12,394 nt of DNA from Nitrososphaerota archaeon (GTDB lineage: Archaea; Thermoproteota; Nitrososphaeria; Nitrososphaerales; JACPRH01), in NCBI GenBank assembly GCA_029460375.1, contig JARPAQ010000047.1:1-12394 (forward strand), given 5' to 3'. The position numbers were made by a program, and so were the translations under genes. The notes below the pieces were generated by a model. That model was not told where the DNA came from, did not search any database, and saw nothing but the letters and a program-made list of their open reading frames with translations. Shown one piece after another: positions 1-7,600 of the stretch (position 1 is the first letter of the stretch; each line of letters starts with the position of its first letter).

Positions 1-78
1 CAGCCTTGAATATCACGATTTAGTATATCAATCCTCACAACAATCATAACTCGGATAAGCCATATCTCAATAACGCAT

Positions 79-102
79 AGTCAAATAGTCAAATGCTCAA
101 AT
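79..102. repeat. Short tandem repeat, three 8-bp units
   Basis: Two identical units AGTCAAAT are followed directly by a third, GCTCAAAT, which differs at its first two bases. The run lies in non-coding DNA about 180 bp upstream of the GPN GTPase start. It could be simple-sequence noise in AT-rich DNA or a clustered protein-binding site; nothing else in the sequence decides between these. Confidence 0.5.
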
Positions 103-127
103 GCTATATTATGAATATCGTTTATAC

Positions 128-145
128 TTAGGTTAAAAGACCTAA
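128..145. repeat. Inverted repeat TTAGGT-N6-ACCTAA
   Basis: A perfect 6-bp inverted repeat with a 6-nt spacer, just before an 8-bp palindrome CCTTAAGG at 151-158. It has no following T-tract, so it does not look like a terminator. It may be an operator half-site pair for an upstream regulator, or chance. Confidence 0.35.
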
Positions 146-235
146 CTCAACCTTAAGGGCCTATATCCATCAGAAAATTCAGTAGAATAAAGTACAACAC
201 CGGCGATATATATTTTGGTCACCCTAAAAATAATA

Positions 236-253
236 TATTAAAACGTTTTAATA
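236..253. promoter_or_regulatory. Palindromic TATA-box promoter of the GPN GTPase gene
   Basis: An 18-bp perfect palindrome, TATTAAAACGTTTTAATA, ends in a TATA-like box TTTTAATA at 246-253. With the usual archaeal spacing of about 26 bp from box centre to start site, transcription would begin near 276, leaving a leader of only some 7 nt before the ATG at 283. No Shine-Dalgarno sequence is seen, which fits a leaderless or near-leaderless mRNA. Because the element is symmetric, the same box reads on the minus strand, so it could also fire leftward or bind a dimeric regulator that blocks TBP. The TATA role is likely; the operator or bidirectional role is inference. Confidence 0.5.
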
Positions 254-282
254 CCGAAATGAATCACTAACCCACTTAATAT

Positions 283-1041
283 ATGTACGCCGTATTCGTC
301 ACAGGGACAGCTGGATCCGGCAAATCTCTGCTAACATCTATCCTGAAGCCGTGGTACACGGATAAAGGTGCTTCTGCGATAGCGGTGAACTTAGACCCAG
401 GTGCCTTCAGCCTCCCATATGCTCCTGATGTAGATGTAAGGGATCACATAGACCTCCAATCTATTATGGAGTCATATCAGCTCGGCCCGAACGGAGCGTT
501 GATCTTCGCTTCAGATATGATTGCGACGAGGTTGTCTGAAATTCAGGATCAGGTTGATCTTCTCAATCCGGACTACGTTATATTTGACACACCGGGTCAG
601 ATGGAGCTCTTTGCGTATAGGCAGAGTGGCCCCTTCTTCGTTGAGAACTTTAAATGCGACTTACGAAGTACTATTTTTCTCTTTGACTCTACGCTTGTCT
701 CGACAGCCACCAACTTCGTATCTATAGCTCTATTAGCTGCTTCCCTTCAACTGAGACTCAAAGCCCCCCAGATATCGGTTCTTTCAAAGCGAGACTTGGG
801 TGGTGATCAGTGGAGGAAAATTATGGAGTGGTCTGCGGATATTCAGGCGCTAGAGGACGCATTGGCTGAAGGGAAGGATGGTACTGACTACCTTCTAAGT
901 AGTAACATACTTCGAGACCTTGTCAGGGCAGGCTTCGAATATGAGCTGATACCATTATCGTCTGTAACGCAGGAAGGGATAATTGAGCTCTCCGCAACAC
1001 TATCACGTATCTTCAAAGGAGGAGAAGAAGTAGAAGACTAG
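283..1041 (+). CDS. GPN-loop GTPase (Gpn family, archaeal PAB0955-like)
   Basis: This is a small P-loop GTPase of the GPN family, which acts as a dimer in the cytoplasm. Eukaryotic members help assemble and import RNA polymerase; the archaeal role is less clear. The 252 residues match the family length. Visible motifs are the P-loop GTAGSGKS (8-15), the defining Gly-Pro-Asn insertion (68-70), the DTPGQ switch motif (102-106) and SKRD (168-171) in place of the usual NKxD guanine-specificity motif. The ATG at 283 places the P-loop seven residues from the N terminus, as in relatives. The C-terminal tail is acidic. The gene has its own TATA box and converges on the EF-1A gene 52 bp away. Lying beside the polymerase cluster is suggestive given the family's link to polymerase assembly, but the strand is opposite, so this is not an operon. 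Confidence 0.92.
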   Translation: MYAVFVTGTAGSGKSLLTSILKPWYTDKGASAIAVNLDPGAFSLPYAPDVDVRDHIDLQSIMESYQLGPNGALIFASDMIATRLSEIQDQVDLLNPDYVIFDTPGQMELFAYRQSGPFFVENFKCDLRSTIFLFDSTLVSTATNFVSIALLAASLQLRLKAPQISVLSKRDLGGDQWRKIMEWSADIQALEDALAEGKDGTDYLLSSNILRDLVRAGFEYELIPLSSVTQEGIIELSATLSRIFKGGEEVED

Positions 1042-1093
1042 TTCACTCTCTCCCGGACAGATTACCAGATATAGTGAGACACGTTTACCGAAA

Positions 1094-2404
1094 CTACTTT
1101 CCGGGGACGCCCTTCTCAGTTATCTCTCTCACTACGCCAGCAGCTATCGTAGTTCCCATGTCTCTCATAGCGAAACGCCCAAGCTCAGGGAACTCCTTGA
1201 ACGTCTCAAGACATAAGGGTCTCAACGGCTGAATCTTGACCAGCGCAGCATCACCAGTCTTCACAGACTTCGGCTTCTCCTCAGTCGGCTGACCCGTCCT
1301 TGGATCAAGCTTCGAAATTATCTCGGTGATCGTACCTGCCACCTGGGCAGTATGAGCGTGAAGCACTGGAGTGTACCCTGCAGCCATGGCAGTCGGATGG
1401 TACACTATAATTATCTGGGCTATGAACTCCTTCGCTATACTCGGAGGATTATCCGGGGCACCTAGGACGTTTCCACGCCTTATGTCCTCCTTGGATAAGC
1501 CTCTTAGATTGAAACCTATATTGTCACCGGCTGAAGCACTACTCATAGGTGTATGGTGGGTCTCGATAGACTTTACCTCAGCAGTTGCACCACTGGGCAT
1601 AACTATGACAGACTGACCTACCTTCATCTGGCCCGTCTCGATCCTCCCCACAGGGACCGTGCCTATTCCTGTAATCGTGAATACATCCTGAACAGGTAGT
1701 CTAAGAGGCTTATCAATAGGCAGAGATGGCAATATAAATTCATTAAGGGCTTCGTAGAGAGTCGGCCCGGTATACCACCCCATATTCTCCGACTTCTTGA
1801 CTAGATTGTCCCCTTTCCAGCCTGATGCAGGGATAAAATGAATCTTGCTAGTGTTGTAACCGACGGTCTTTAACAGAGTTTCCACCTCAGCCTTCACTAT
1901 GTCGTAACGATCTTTACTCCACTTCACAATTTGATCATCCATCTTATTGATCAGAACAACAAGTTGATCAACACCCAGAGTCTTAGCTAGAAACGCATGC
2001 TCCCTCGCCTGACCACCTGCACCAACTGCAACCTCAGACTCACCCTTCTTTGCAGAAACCACTAAGACCGAACAGTCTGCTTCAGACGCGCCTGTGATCA
2101 TATTCTTTATGAAGTCACGGTGGCCGGGTGCATCTATTAGGGTGAAGAAGTATTTGTCGGTCTCGAACTTCTGGAAGGCAAGATCTATTGTAAGACCTCT
2201 TTCACGCTCATCCTTCAGGTTGTCTAGAACCCAAGCGTACTTCCATGAATCACCTTTGCCAGTCTTTTCAGACTCCTTCGCATATTCGTCGACAGTCCTC
2301 TGATCAACGACTCCTAAGTCGTACAGAAAGTGCCCCATGCTGGTTGACTTTCCATGATCTACATGACCCGTTACTATTAAGTTCATATGAGGCTTATCAG
2401 CCAA
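1094..2404 (-). CDS. tuf: Translation elongation factor 1-alpha (EF-1A/aEF1A)
   Basis: This GTPase carries aminoacyl-tRNA to the ribosomal A site. The 436 residues match archaeal EF-1A. The G domain shows GHVDHGKS (13-20), switch I around ERERGLTID (66-74), DAPGH (91-95), NKMD (153-156) and the SGW guanine-binding loop (194-196). Two beta-barrel domains follow and the C terminus is complete. Between AKKGE and QAREH (about 118-136) lies a nine-residue stretch of the length seen in TACK archaea and eukaryotes, longer than the euryarchaeal and bacterial form. The start is TTG, with GGTGA eight bases upstream and a strong TATA box beyond it; the next ATG, at residue 7, would trim the conserved N terminus. 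No S10 gene follows, although EF-1A and S10 are adjacent in many archaea. Confidence 0.97.
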   Translation of the reverse strand: MADKPHMNLIVTGHVDHGKSTSMGHFLYDLGVVDQRTVDEYAKESEKTGKGDSWKYAWVLDNLKDERERGLTIDLAFQKFETDKYFFTLIDAPGHRDFIKNMITGASEADCSVLVVSAKKGESEVAVGAGGQAREHAFLAKTLGVDQLVVLINKMDDQIVKWSKDRYDIVKAEVETLLKTVGYNTSKIHFIPASGWKGDNLVKKSENMGWYTGPTLYEALNEFILPSLPIDKPLRLPVQDVFTITGIGTVPVGRIETGQMKVGQSVIVMPSGATAEVKSIETHHTPMSSASAGDNIGFNLRGLSKEDIRRGNVLGAPDNPPSIAKEFIAQIIIVYHPTAMAAGYTPVLHAHTAQVAGTITEIISKLDPRTGQPTEEKPKSVKTGDAALVKIQPLRPLCLETFKEFPELGRFAMRDMGTTIAAGVVREITEKGVPGK

Positions 2405-2412
2405 TTATCAAT

Positions 2413-2417
2413 TCACC
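2413..2417 (-). promoter_or_regulatory. Shine-Dalgarno site of the EF-1A gene
   Basis: GGTGA on the minus strand, complementary to the 16S rRNA tail, sits 8 nt before the TTG at 2404. It supports TTG rather than the downstream ATG (residue 7) as the start. Confidence 0.6.
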
Positions 2418-2444
2418 TTTGCGCATCGAAAAGCGGTTAAATCA

Positions 2445-2452
2445 TTATATAA
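2445..2452 (-). promoter_or_regulatory. TATA box of the EF-1A gene
   Basis: TTATATAA, flanked as GCTTATATAATG on the minus strand, is a near-ideal archaeal box. A start site about 26 bp downstream, near 2423, would give a leader of about 18 nt that contains the GGTGA ribosome-binding site. It implies that EF-1A, normally among the most expressed genes, is transcribed from its own promoter as well as by any read-through from rps7. Confidence 0.6.
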
Positions 2453-2482
2453 GCAATTCGTTTTGATTTTTAGATATAGATT

Positions 2483-2623
2483 CTACCACTTTCTTGTGTC
2501 GCCCTCAAGCAGCCCGCTGCCGGTGTGGATCCGATCTATATGTTTCGATAGATCAGTTTTGCTCTTGAATCTAGATCCACAGTATGGACAGCCGATTTTA
2601 GCTTCAGACTCGTTACTCTTCAA
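2483..2623 (-). CDS. Single C2H2 zinc-finger mini-protein (46 aa)
   Basis: This short frame encodes 46 residues with one classical zinc finger, CPYCGSRFKSKTDLSKHIDR followed by IHTG. Zinc ligands are C12, C15, H28 and H33 in a C-x2-C-x12-H-x4-H pattern; F19 and L25 fill the usual hydrophobic core positions, and the TG after the last His resembles a finger linker. The tail is short and charged. The start is TTG at 2623: an in-frame stop lies three codons upstream, and GAGGT precedes it by 9 nt. It sits 63 bp after rps7 and 78 bp before EF-1A on the same strand, probably cotranscribed with rps7. Small single-finger C2H2 proteins are known in TACK archaea and are usually thought to bind nucleic acid or protein. 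The specific role is unknown. The exact zinc motif and the ribosome-binding site make coding very likely. Confidence 0.8.
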   Translation of the reverse strand: MKSNESEAKIGCPYCGSRFKSKTDLSKHIDRIHTGSGLLEGDTRKW

Positions 2624-2632
2624 ACAAGATTA

Positions 2633-2637
2633 ACCTC
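2633..2637 (-). promoter_or_regulatory. Shine-Dalgarno site of the zinc-finger gene
   Basis: GAGGT on the minus strand, 9 nt before the TTG at 2623. It is the main support for this non-ATG start. A weak TATA-like TTAATAA lies at 2667-2661, which would start transcription almost at this site, so read-through from rps7 is the likelier source of the transcript. Confidence 0.5.
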
Positions 2638-2686
2638 TAGCCCTCATACGGACTTGTAAGTTATTAAGTTGATCGCGCCCGCGGCT

Positions 2687-3295
2687 TTAACGTGAAGCCA
2701 TAGCGATGCGTTCCTGCTCGTTCTTCTTCTTTACAGCATAACTGTTAGTATCGTTGTTGGCTGCAAGGACTATCTCTTCAGCCAGAGCTTCTTCTACACT
2801 GCGAGGGGCTGAGAAGGTCGCTTCACGCACACCTTCAGAAATGAACCTTAGCGCCAAGTCAACTCTTCTAAGAGGAGCTATATCTACAGAGACATGATAT
2901 ACAACCCCGCCGTACGCTATCCTCGTAGTATCTTCGTTCGGGGCAGTATTCTCGATAGCTTTGACAAGAACCTTCAAAGGGTTCTCCCCGGTTCTAAGAT
3001 GAATAATATCTAGGGCTGTTTCAACGATATTTATGGCTCGAATCTTCTTTCCACCCATACGCCCAGTGTTCTTCGAGTGCTTCCTCCCGAAATGCATAAT
3101 GCTGTTGGCAAGCCTTTCGACAATGTTCACACCGGCCTTCTGAAATTTTTGGTGCTCATGCCTACCCATGGACATCGGAATGACAGTAGGCTTCAGAGAT
3201 ATAGTCTTCTTTAACCCCGGATTAGTAACCTCTACTTCGCTAAGATCCCACTTTCTGAAGAGTAACATTTCCTTCTTTTCAAGAGTAGGTGTCAT
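2687..3295 (-). CDS. rps7: 30S ribosomal protein S7 (uS7)
   Basis: Small-subunit head protein that binds the 3' major domain of 16S rRNA and lies next to the E-site tRNA. The 202 residues fit archaeal S7, which is longer at the N terminus than the bacterial protein. The recognisable core runs from about residue 70 onward, with the [18 protein letters not shown] segment, the [15 protein letters not shown] segment and the basic C terminus ending MASR. The ATG overlaps the rps12 stop by four bases (ATGA), so the two are translationally coupled. GGAG lies 11 nt upstream of the ATG, inside rps12. The S12-S7 pairing is ancient and shared with bacteria. The gene is intact. Confidence 0.97.
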   Translation of the reverse strand: MTPTLEKKEMLLFRKWDLSEVEVTNPGLKKTISLKPTVIPMSMGRHEHQKFQKAGVNIVERLANSIMHFGRKHSKNTGRMGGKKIRAINIVETALDIIHLRTGENPLKVLVKAIENTAPNEDTTRIAYGGVVYHVSVDIAPLRRVDLALRFISEGVREATFSAPRSVEEALAEEIVLAANNDTNSYAVKKKNEQERIAMASR

Positions 3296-3741
3296 CGTCT
3301 AGGCTTCTCCTTCCGCCCATATACAAGTTCCTTTAACGATACGTCGTTGACCTTGAAGACCTTCCACCTTACACCAGGGAGGTCACCCATAGATCGCCCC
3401 ATAGAGCCACCTATGCCTTCGACAAAAACCTCATCATGCTCATCTACATAGTTGAGTGCGCCATCCCAAGGTAGGAACGAAGTTATCTGTTTGCCGTTCT
3501 TGACTAGCTGAATCCTTACACATTTCCTGACCGCAGAGTTAGGCTGCTTAGCTTCAATTCCAACCTTCTCCAGAACTATGCCTCTTGCCTGAGGGGAACC
3601 TTCCAGAGGATCAGCTTTCGTGTCAAGCTTAAGGAGCCTACGTTTAAAATATTTGTCAGACCAGCGTAGCCTCAACCGTTTACGCTTGATCTGTCTAGCC
3701 GCGAACTCCCCTGTAGGTGACTTTTTCCCCAACTTGTTCAC
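3292..3741 (-). CDS. rps12: 30S ribosomal protein S12 (uS12)
   Basis: Decoding-centre protein of the small subunit. The 149 residues match archaeal S12. The hallmark loops are [11 protein letters not shown] (66-76) and GDLPGVRWK (109-117), which approach the A-site codon-anticodon helix; the C-terminal KEKPRR is typical. The start used is GTG at 3741. An in-frame TTG at 3732 gives [10 protein letters not shown], closer to many archaeal S12 proteins, and has GAGG 11 nt upstream, so it is a real alternative; GAGG is too close to the GTG. A TATA-like TTTTAAA lies about 24 bp before the GTG and could give a leaderless transcript. One oddity is Trp at residue 92 (PWDGA), where relatives usually carry Gly. 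Confidence 0.96.
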   Translation of the reverse strand: MNKLGKKSPTGEFAARQIKRKRLRLRWSDKYFKRRLLKLDTKADPLEGSPQARGIVLEKVGIEAKQPNSAVRKCVRIQLVKNGKQITSFLPWDGALNYVDEHDEVFVEGIGGSMGRSMGDLPGVRWKVFKVNDVSLKELVYGRKEKPRR

Positions 3742-3761
3742 ATCCTCTCGAAGAATTAGGC

Positions 3762-3768
3762 TTTAAAA
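3762..3768 (-). promoter_or_regulatory. Possible internal TATA box before rps12
   Basis: TTTTAAA within CCTTTTAAAG on the minus strand, in the 48-bp gap between nusA and rps12. The box centre is about 24 bp from the GTG at 3741, the distance expected for a leaderless start. It could let rps12-rps7 be expressed above the polymerase genes upstream. AT-rich gaps produce such matches by chance. Confidence 0.3.
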
Positions 3769-3789
3769 GGTTGATGGTACAGCCATGAT

Positions 3790-4236
3790 CTACGTTGAGG
3801 CCACTATGTGAATGTTAGATATCTGGAAGTAGCGTTTTGCCAGTAGACGCGCCTTTTCAGCGTTCTTACCGTTCCTTCCGACTACTGCACCCTTCCGCCT
3901 CTGATCAACCACAACTACAGCTATCTTACTACCGTCCACCTTCTCAGTCAACCTCACATTCGAAATGAACTTCGAATTCAAAGCGTTGATAATCATCTCT
4001 TTTGGAACATCAGAATACTCCACGAGCTCCACTGTTTTCCCTATCTGGTTCTGAATATTCTTGATAGATGCACCGTTCTTGCCTATAGCTAGACCCATTT
4101 CACCCTTGTTGATAACGAATATCACCCTCTCCATCTTATCATCGATAACACAGTCACGCGCCGTTGCGCCACTCACATTCTGAAATAGCGATATGAGGCC
4201 CAACTCATTAGAGGTCAGTTTGATTCGTTCCGGCAT
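3790..4236 (-). CDS. nusA: Archaeal NusA-like transcription factor (two KH domains)
   Basis: Archaeal NusA keeps only the two KH RNA-binding domains of the bacterial factor and lacks the N-terminal polymerase-binding and S1 domains. The 148 residues match that short form. The GxxG loops that grip RNA are GKNG (52-55) and GRNG (120-123), the second followed by the family's KNAEKARLLAKRYF helix. I chose the ATG at 4236, giving MPERIKLTSNE, because GGAG sits 9 nt upstream and relatives begin close to this motif. A GTG at 4251 would add five residues, but it overlaps that ribosome-binding site. The position between rpl30e and rps12 is the conserved archaeal order. It probably acts in transcription elongation or termination, though the archaeal function is poorly defined. 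Confidence 0.94.
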   Translation of the reverse strand: MPERIKLTSNELGLISLFQNVSGATARDCVIDDKMERVIFVINKGEMGLAIGKNGASIKNIQNQIGKTVELVEYSDVPKEMIINALNSKFISNVRLTEKVDGSKIAVVVVDQRRKGAVVGRNGKNAEKARLLAKRYFQISNIHIVAST

Positions 4237-4245
4237 ACCAGTATT

Positions 4246-4249
4246 CTCC
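4246..4249 (-). promoter_or_regulatory. Shine-Dalgarno site that sets the nusA start
   Basis: GGAG on the minus strand, 9 nt before the ATG at 4236. It favours this ATG over the GTG at 4251, whose last base is part of the GGAG. A weak TATA-like TTAAATT at 4294-4288 lies further upstream in the rpl30e-nusA gap. Confidence 0.45.
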
Positions 4250-4296
4250 ACGTTTCACAATTCGCGTTGAATGGGTTCAGATGCTTGAATTTAAGT

Positions 4297-4608
4297 CTAC
4301 TTATTTATCAAAGGGGTGATATCCATATCTCCTGTTGATCTCACCGAAACAACTGAGACTCTAAACGGTTTACCACAGAGCCGCCCTAACGCAACCGATG
4401 AGCCTGGGTACGCTATTGTCGGAACCGATGATCTTTTACAAGCCCTCTCTATTTTTGAGACTATCTCATCTTCAAGGGAGTCTGAATAGACCAGCATCTT
4501 CACGCTCTTCAGAGACTTCGTACCCTCTTTCAAACCGAGAGTGTACTTCCCAGTCTTTACTATGGTCTTCAAAGCCTTTTGCAGTAGTTTTTCATCCAGC
4601 TCAGTCAT
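4297..4608 (-). CDS. rpl30e: 50S ribosomal protein L30e (eL30)
   Basis: Archaeal/eukaryotic large-subunit protein of the L7Ae/L30e family, which binds kink-turn RNA. The 103 residues match the family. Typical segments are GKYTLGLKEGTKSLKSVK (20-37), the YSDSLEDEIVSKIERACK helix region and PTIAYPGSSVALGRLCGK, where the Gly-rich loop contacts RNA. The ATG begins only 3 bp after the rpoA stop, with GGGAT overlapping the end of rpoA as a weak ribosome-binding site. Placement directly after the polymerase A gene and before nusA is the standard archaeal arrangement and separates this protein from L7Ae itself, which is encoded elsewhere. Confidence 0.94.
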   Translation of the reverse strand: MTELDEKLLQKALKTIVKTGKYTLGLKEGTKSLKSVKMLVYSDSLEDEIVSKIERACKRSSVPTIAYPGSSVALGRLCGKPFRVSVVSVRSTGDMDITPLINK

Positions 4609-4611
4609 AGA

Positions 4612-7600
4612 CTATCCCTTCATGAACACGTCTATCATACCCGTGCCAAGCGGTATGGGAAGACCCACTATTACATTCTCAGTCACGCCTTTTAGCCCCT
4701 CTATTTCGCCTCTGATAGCGGCGGCTGCGAGTGTAGGCACGGTTATCTCAAAGGCTGCTCTTGCGAGTACGCTGGCTTTGCTTCCAGCTATGCCGTGTCT
4801 TCCTATCTGCTGAATGTATCCTTTATGGGTCATAAGATCCGCCACCAGTATTATGTGGCGTACATCGACTTCAAGCCCCTGCTCCTCTAGGGTGCCTATG
4901 ATCTCGTTCATCAGAGCCTGTCTAGCGGCTTCTATCCCTAACGTGGTTGCTATCTCGAATAAGTTATTCGTCGTTGTTCTGACTAGGTCGACCCCCTGTA
5001 TCTTCAAGGTCTTAGGAAGGTTGGATCCCGAAGTCTGAATGAACCACTCCTTCCCTTCTTTCGTCACTGTAATCCTAATTATACCGGGGATGCCTTTAAC
5101 CCTCATATTCAACACCTTATTTCTCATTGCGAATAACGTAGCCAGATCTGCACCCTCTAAGTTTACGAGCACCGTGTAGCTCTTTTCATCAAATTCTACT
5201 GTGCGTTTACCTGTCTTTACAACGGATGCTATATGTTTTATATCGGTCTTGCGCTCCTCCACTTTTTCCTTATTCAGGAAGAGCTTTATCCCCTGCTCAT
5301 ATTCTATCTCTGTGTAATCCACGAGGTTTGCGACCTTTGTGAAGAGGACCTCCCTAGCTACCTCAAGAGCCTTCTCCTTAGAAACTCGATATTCCTTATC
5401 TAAGTACACGTTCATAGCCGGAGTTGCGGGTGCCTTACGTGCATCAACAAGCTCTATCAATCTTGGCAACCCTAGTGTAACGTCCTGCTCCTTCACACCT
5501 GCGAAGTGGAATGTTCGAAGTGTCATCTGAGTACCCGGCTCGCCTATGGATTGAGCTGCAATTATACCGCTTGCTTCACCGGGTTCAACAGTAGCCTTGA
5601 CAAGCTGCTCGCTGGTCTTCTTGACTATTTTTAAAATCGCTTTCTTTGGAAGAGGTGTCCCTTCAAACGCATCTTTCAATGCCTGAAGTAACTTGGGATT
5701 GAATTCCTTTGCATGCCTCTTCAACACAAGATCTGCATCGGCTTTCTCCTTCCCTCCTGCCCCGATGAGTGCTTCCGTATCGACGAGCCGCTGTACATTG
5801 ACCGCTTTTCCGTGATCACTCTTAGCAGGATCTACACCATCTTCACCGTACAGGAACTGTATTAAGTTACCATCAGGATCTCTAACCGTCAAGTCGTACT
5901 CGACCTTGATATGCTCAAGGGCGTTGACCAGACGCCTCTGCATGTAACCGCTCTGCTGAGTCCTAACAGCGGTGTCTACCAGACCTTCACGTCCACCCAT
6001 CGCGTGAAAGAAGAACTCGGTCGGTGACAGACCATCACGGTAGTTGGATCTTACAAACCCTTTAGAGTCCGGATTCTGGTCTCCCCGTTTGAAGTGGGTA
6101 CTAGATCTATTTTGATATCCTTTCCGTATCCTCTCTCCTCTAACTGACTGCTGACCCAGTGCAGCGGTCATCTGACCAATATTCAGGCTCGACCCTCTTG
6201 CACCAGTTCGGGCCATAATCACTCCCGCGTTGTCCAAGGGGAAATTCCTATCAGCTATACGTCCTGCTTTGTCTCTAGCTTTTGCCAGTTCGTTTACTAT
6301 CGAGTATTCCAAGATTTCTTCCGGCGAAAGTCCTCTAGCGAGAGGCAGCGTTCCCTCCTCATACTGCACTATAACCTCTTCTACATGCTTGTACGCCCTC
6401 TCCAGCTCGCCTGTTATACTGTTTCGCGCCTTGGTATCCAGCTCAAGTTCATTAAACCCGTATGAGAAACCATATCTTGTTATGAACGCCTTTAGCATCG
6501 ATAATACAGAATTGAGGAATTCACGCGCATTATTTGTACCATAATCCTTGGCTATACGGTGAAGAATACTATCCGCCTCCTCAGCACCTATGGCCGCCCT
6601 ATCGATTACACCTTGAATCATCTCTCCATTCTTTATCACAACATCCTTTTCAGTGTCACCCTTCTGACTCTGTTTCCACTTAGAGGACATAATATAGTTA
6701 AAGTCCTTCGGTAGACAGAGGGAGAATAGTTGACGTCCACTGTAAAGCTCAGTCGGCTTCTTCACTTTAGGTTTAGGAAGAGGTCCGGTGTAGCCTGCTG
6801 CTAGAGCGAGATCCGTAAATATATCCTTAGGTAGAAGTGTGTCTTCCTTTGTCAAAAGGTATGATGATGTAATGAAGTCTCTAATCGCGCCAATTATCGG
6901 GCCTCCGTATCTTGGTGATAATATCTGATCCTGAACCTTCATGAGGGTTATAGCCTCTGATATAGCTTCTTCACTCTGCGGTATGTGGAGGTTCATTTCA
7001 TCTCCATCAAAGTCTGCATTATACGGCGGGCAGACAGCGGGGTGCAGCCTAAATGTCCTGTATGGTAGAACCCTCACGTAGTGCGCCATAACGGACATTC
7101 GGTGTAGTGAGGGTTGCCGGTTGAATAGCGCAATGTCTCCATCCATAAGATGCCTTTCAACTATGAAGCCTGGTGTTAAAGACTCTGCTAGTGCTTCTCT
7201 ATCATTTACGTAGTCCAGCCTTATCTTGACGCCGTCCTGCCGTATGAGGTAGTTGGCGCCTGGATGTGTAAACGGGCCGTTGACTATCATCTTCTTTAGT
7301 AATTCAATATTCCACGGAGATACCTTTTCGGATACGGTGAGCTTCTTGGCTATTTCAAGCGGTACTCCTACTTCAGATATGTCAAGACAGGGGTCGGGTG
7401 ATATGACAGTTCTGCTTGAGAAGTCTACCCTTTTACCAGACAGGCTTCCTCTGAATCTTCCTTCCTTTCCTTTCAGGCGTTGGCTTAGGGTCTTCAGCGG
7501 TCTACCTGATCTGTGGTGGGCTTGAGGTATGCCTGATACTTCATTGTCAAAGAATGTTGTAGCGTGGTACTGAAGTAGATCCACTAGATCCTGAACTATA

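Larger units (their letters stand above)
1..282. other. AT-rich non-coding region upstream of the GPN GTPase gene
   Basis: No gene can be supported here. The region is AT-rich with stops in all frames. A plus-strand frame open from the left edge stops at 47-49 and could be the tail of a gene ending here. A minus-strand ATG at 47-45 stays open to the left edge for 15 codons. Either could be real and neither can be tested from this window. The stretch holds an 8-bp tandem repeat (79-102), a short inverted repeat (128-145), an 8-bp palindrome CCTTAAGG (151-158) and the palindromic promoter element at 236-253. I see no tRNA-like fold. Confidence 0.6.

Noticed and set aside
1..47. Minus-strand partial gene starting at ATG 47-45 (MIVVRIDILNR, open to the left edge)
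   Set aside because: Only 15 codons lie inside the window, with no clear TATA box or ribosome-binding site at the right distance, so it cannot be told from chance.
2..49. Plus-strand tail of an upstream gene ending in TAA at 47-49
   Set aside because: Fifteen open codons from the window edge are expected by chance and the residues match no family I recognise.
521..727. Overlapping 68-codon plus-strand frame inside the GPN GTPase gene
   Set aside because: An out-of-frame shadow with a Ser/Arg/Leu-rich product and no motif or ribosome-binding site.
2670..2690. GC-rich patch after the rps7 stop as a terminator
   Set aside because: GCCGCGGGC can pair with itself for only three base pairs and no T-tract follows, so a terminator is not supported.
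4398..4813. Plus-strand frames of 70-90 codons opposite rpl30e and rpoA, and similar ones opposite rpoB, EF-1A and rpoH
   Set aside because: They lie wholly within strongly conserved genes on the other strand, have low-complexity Ser/Leu-rich products and lack motifs; they are antisense shadows.
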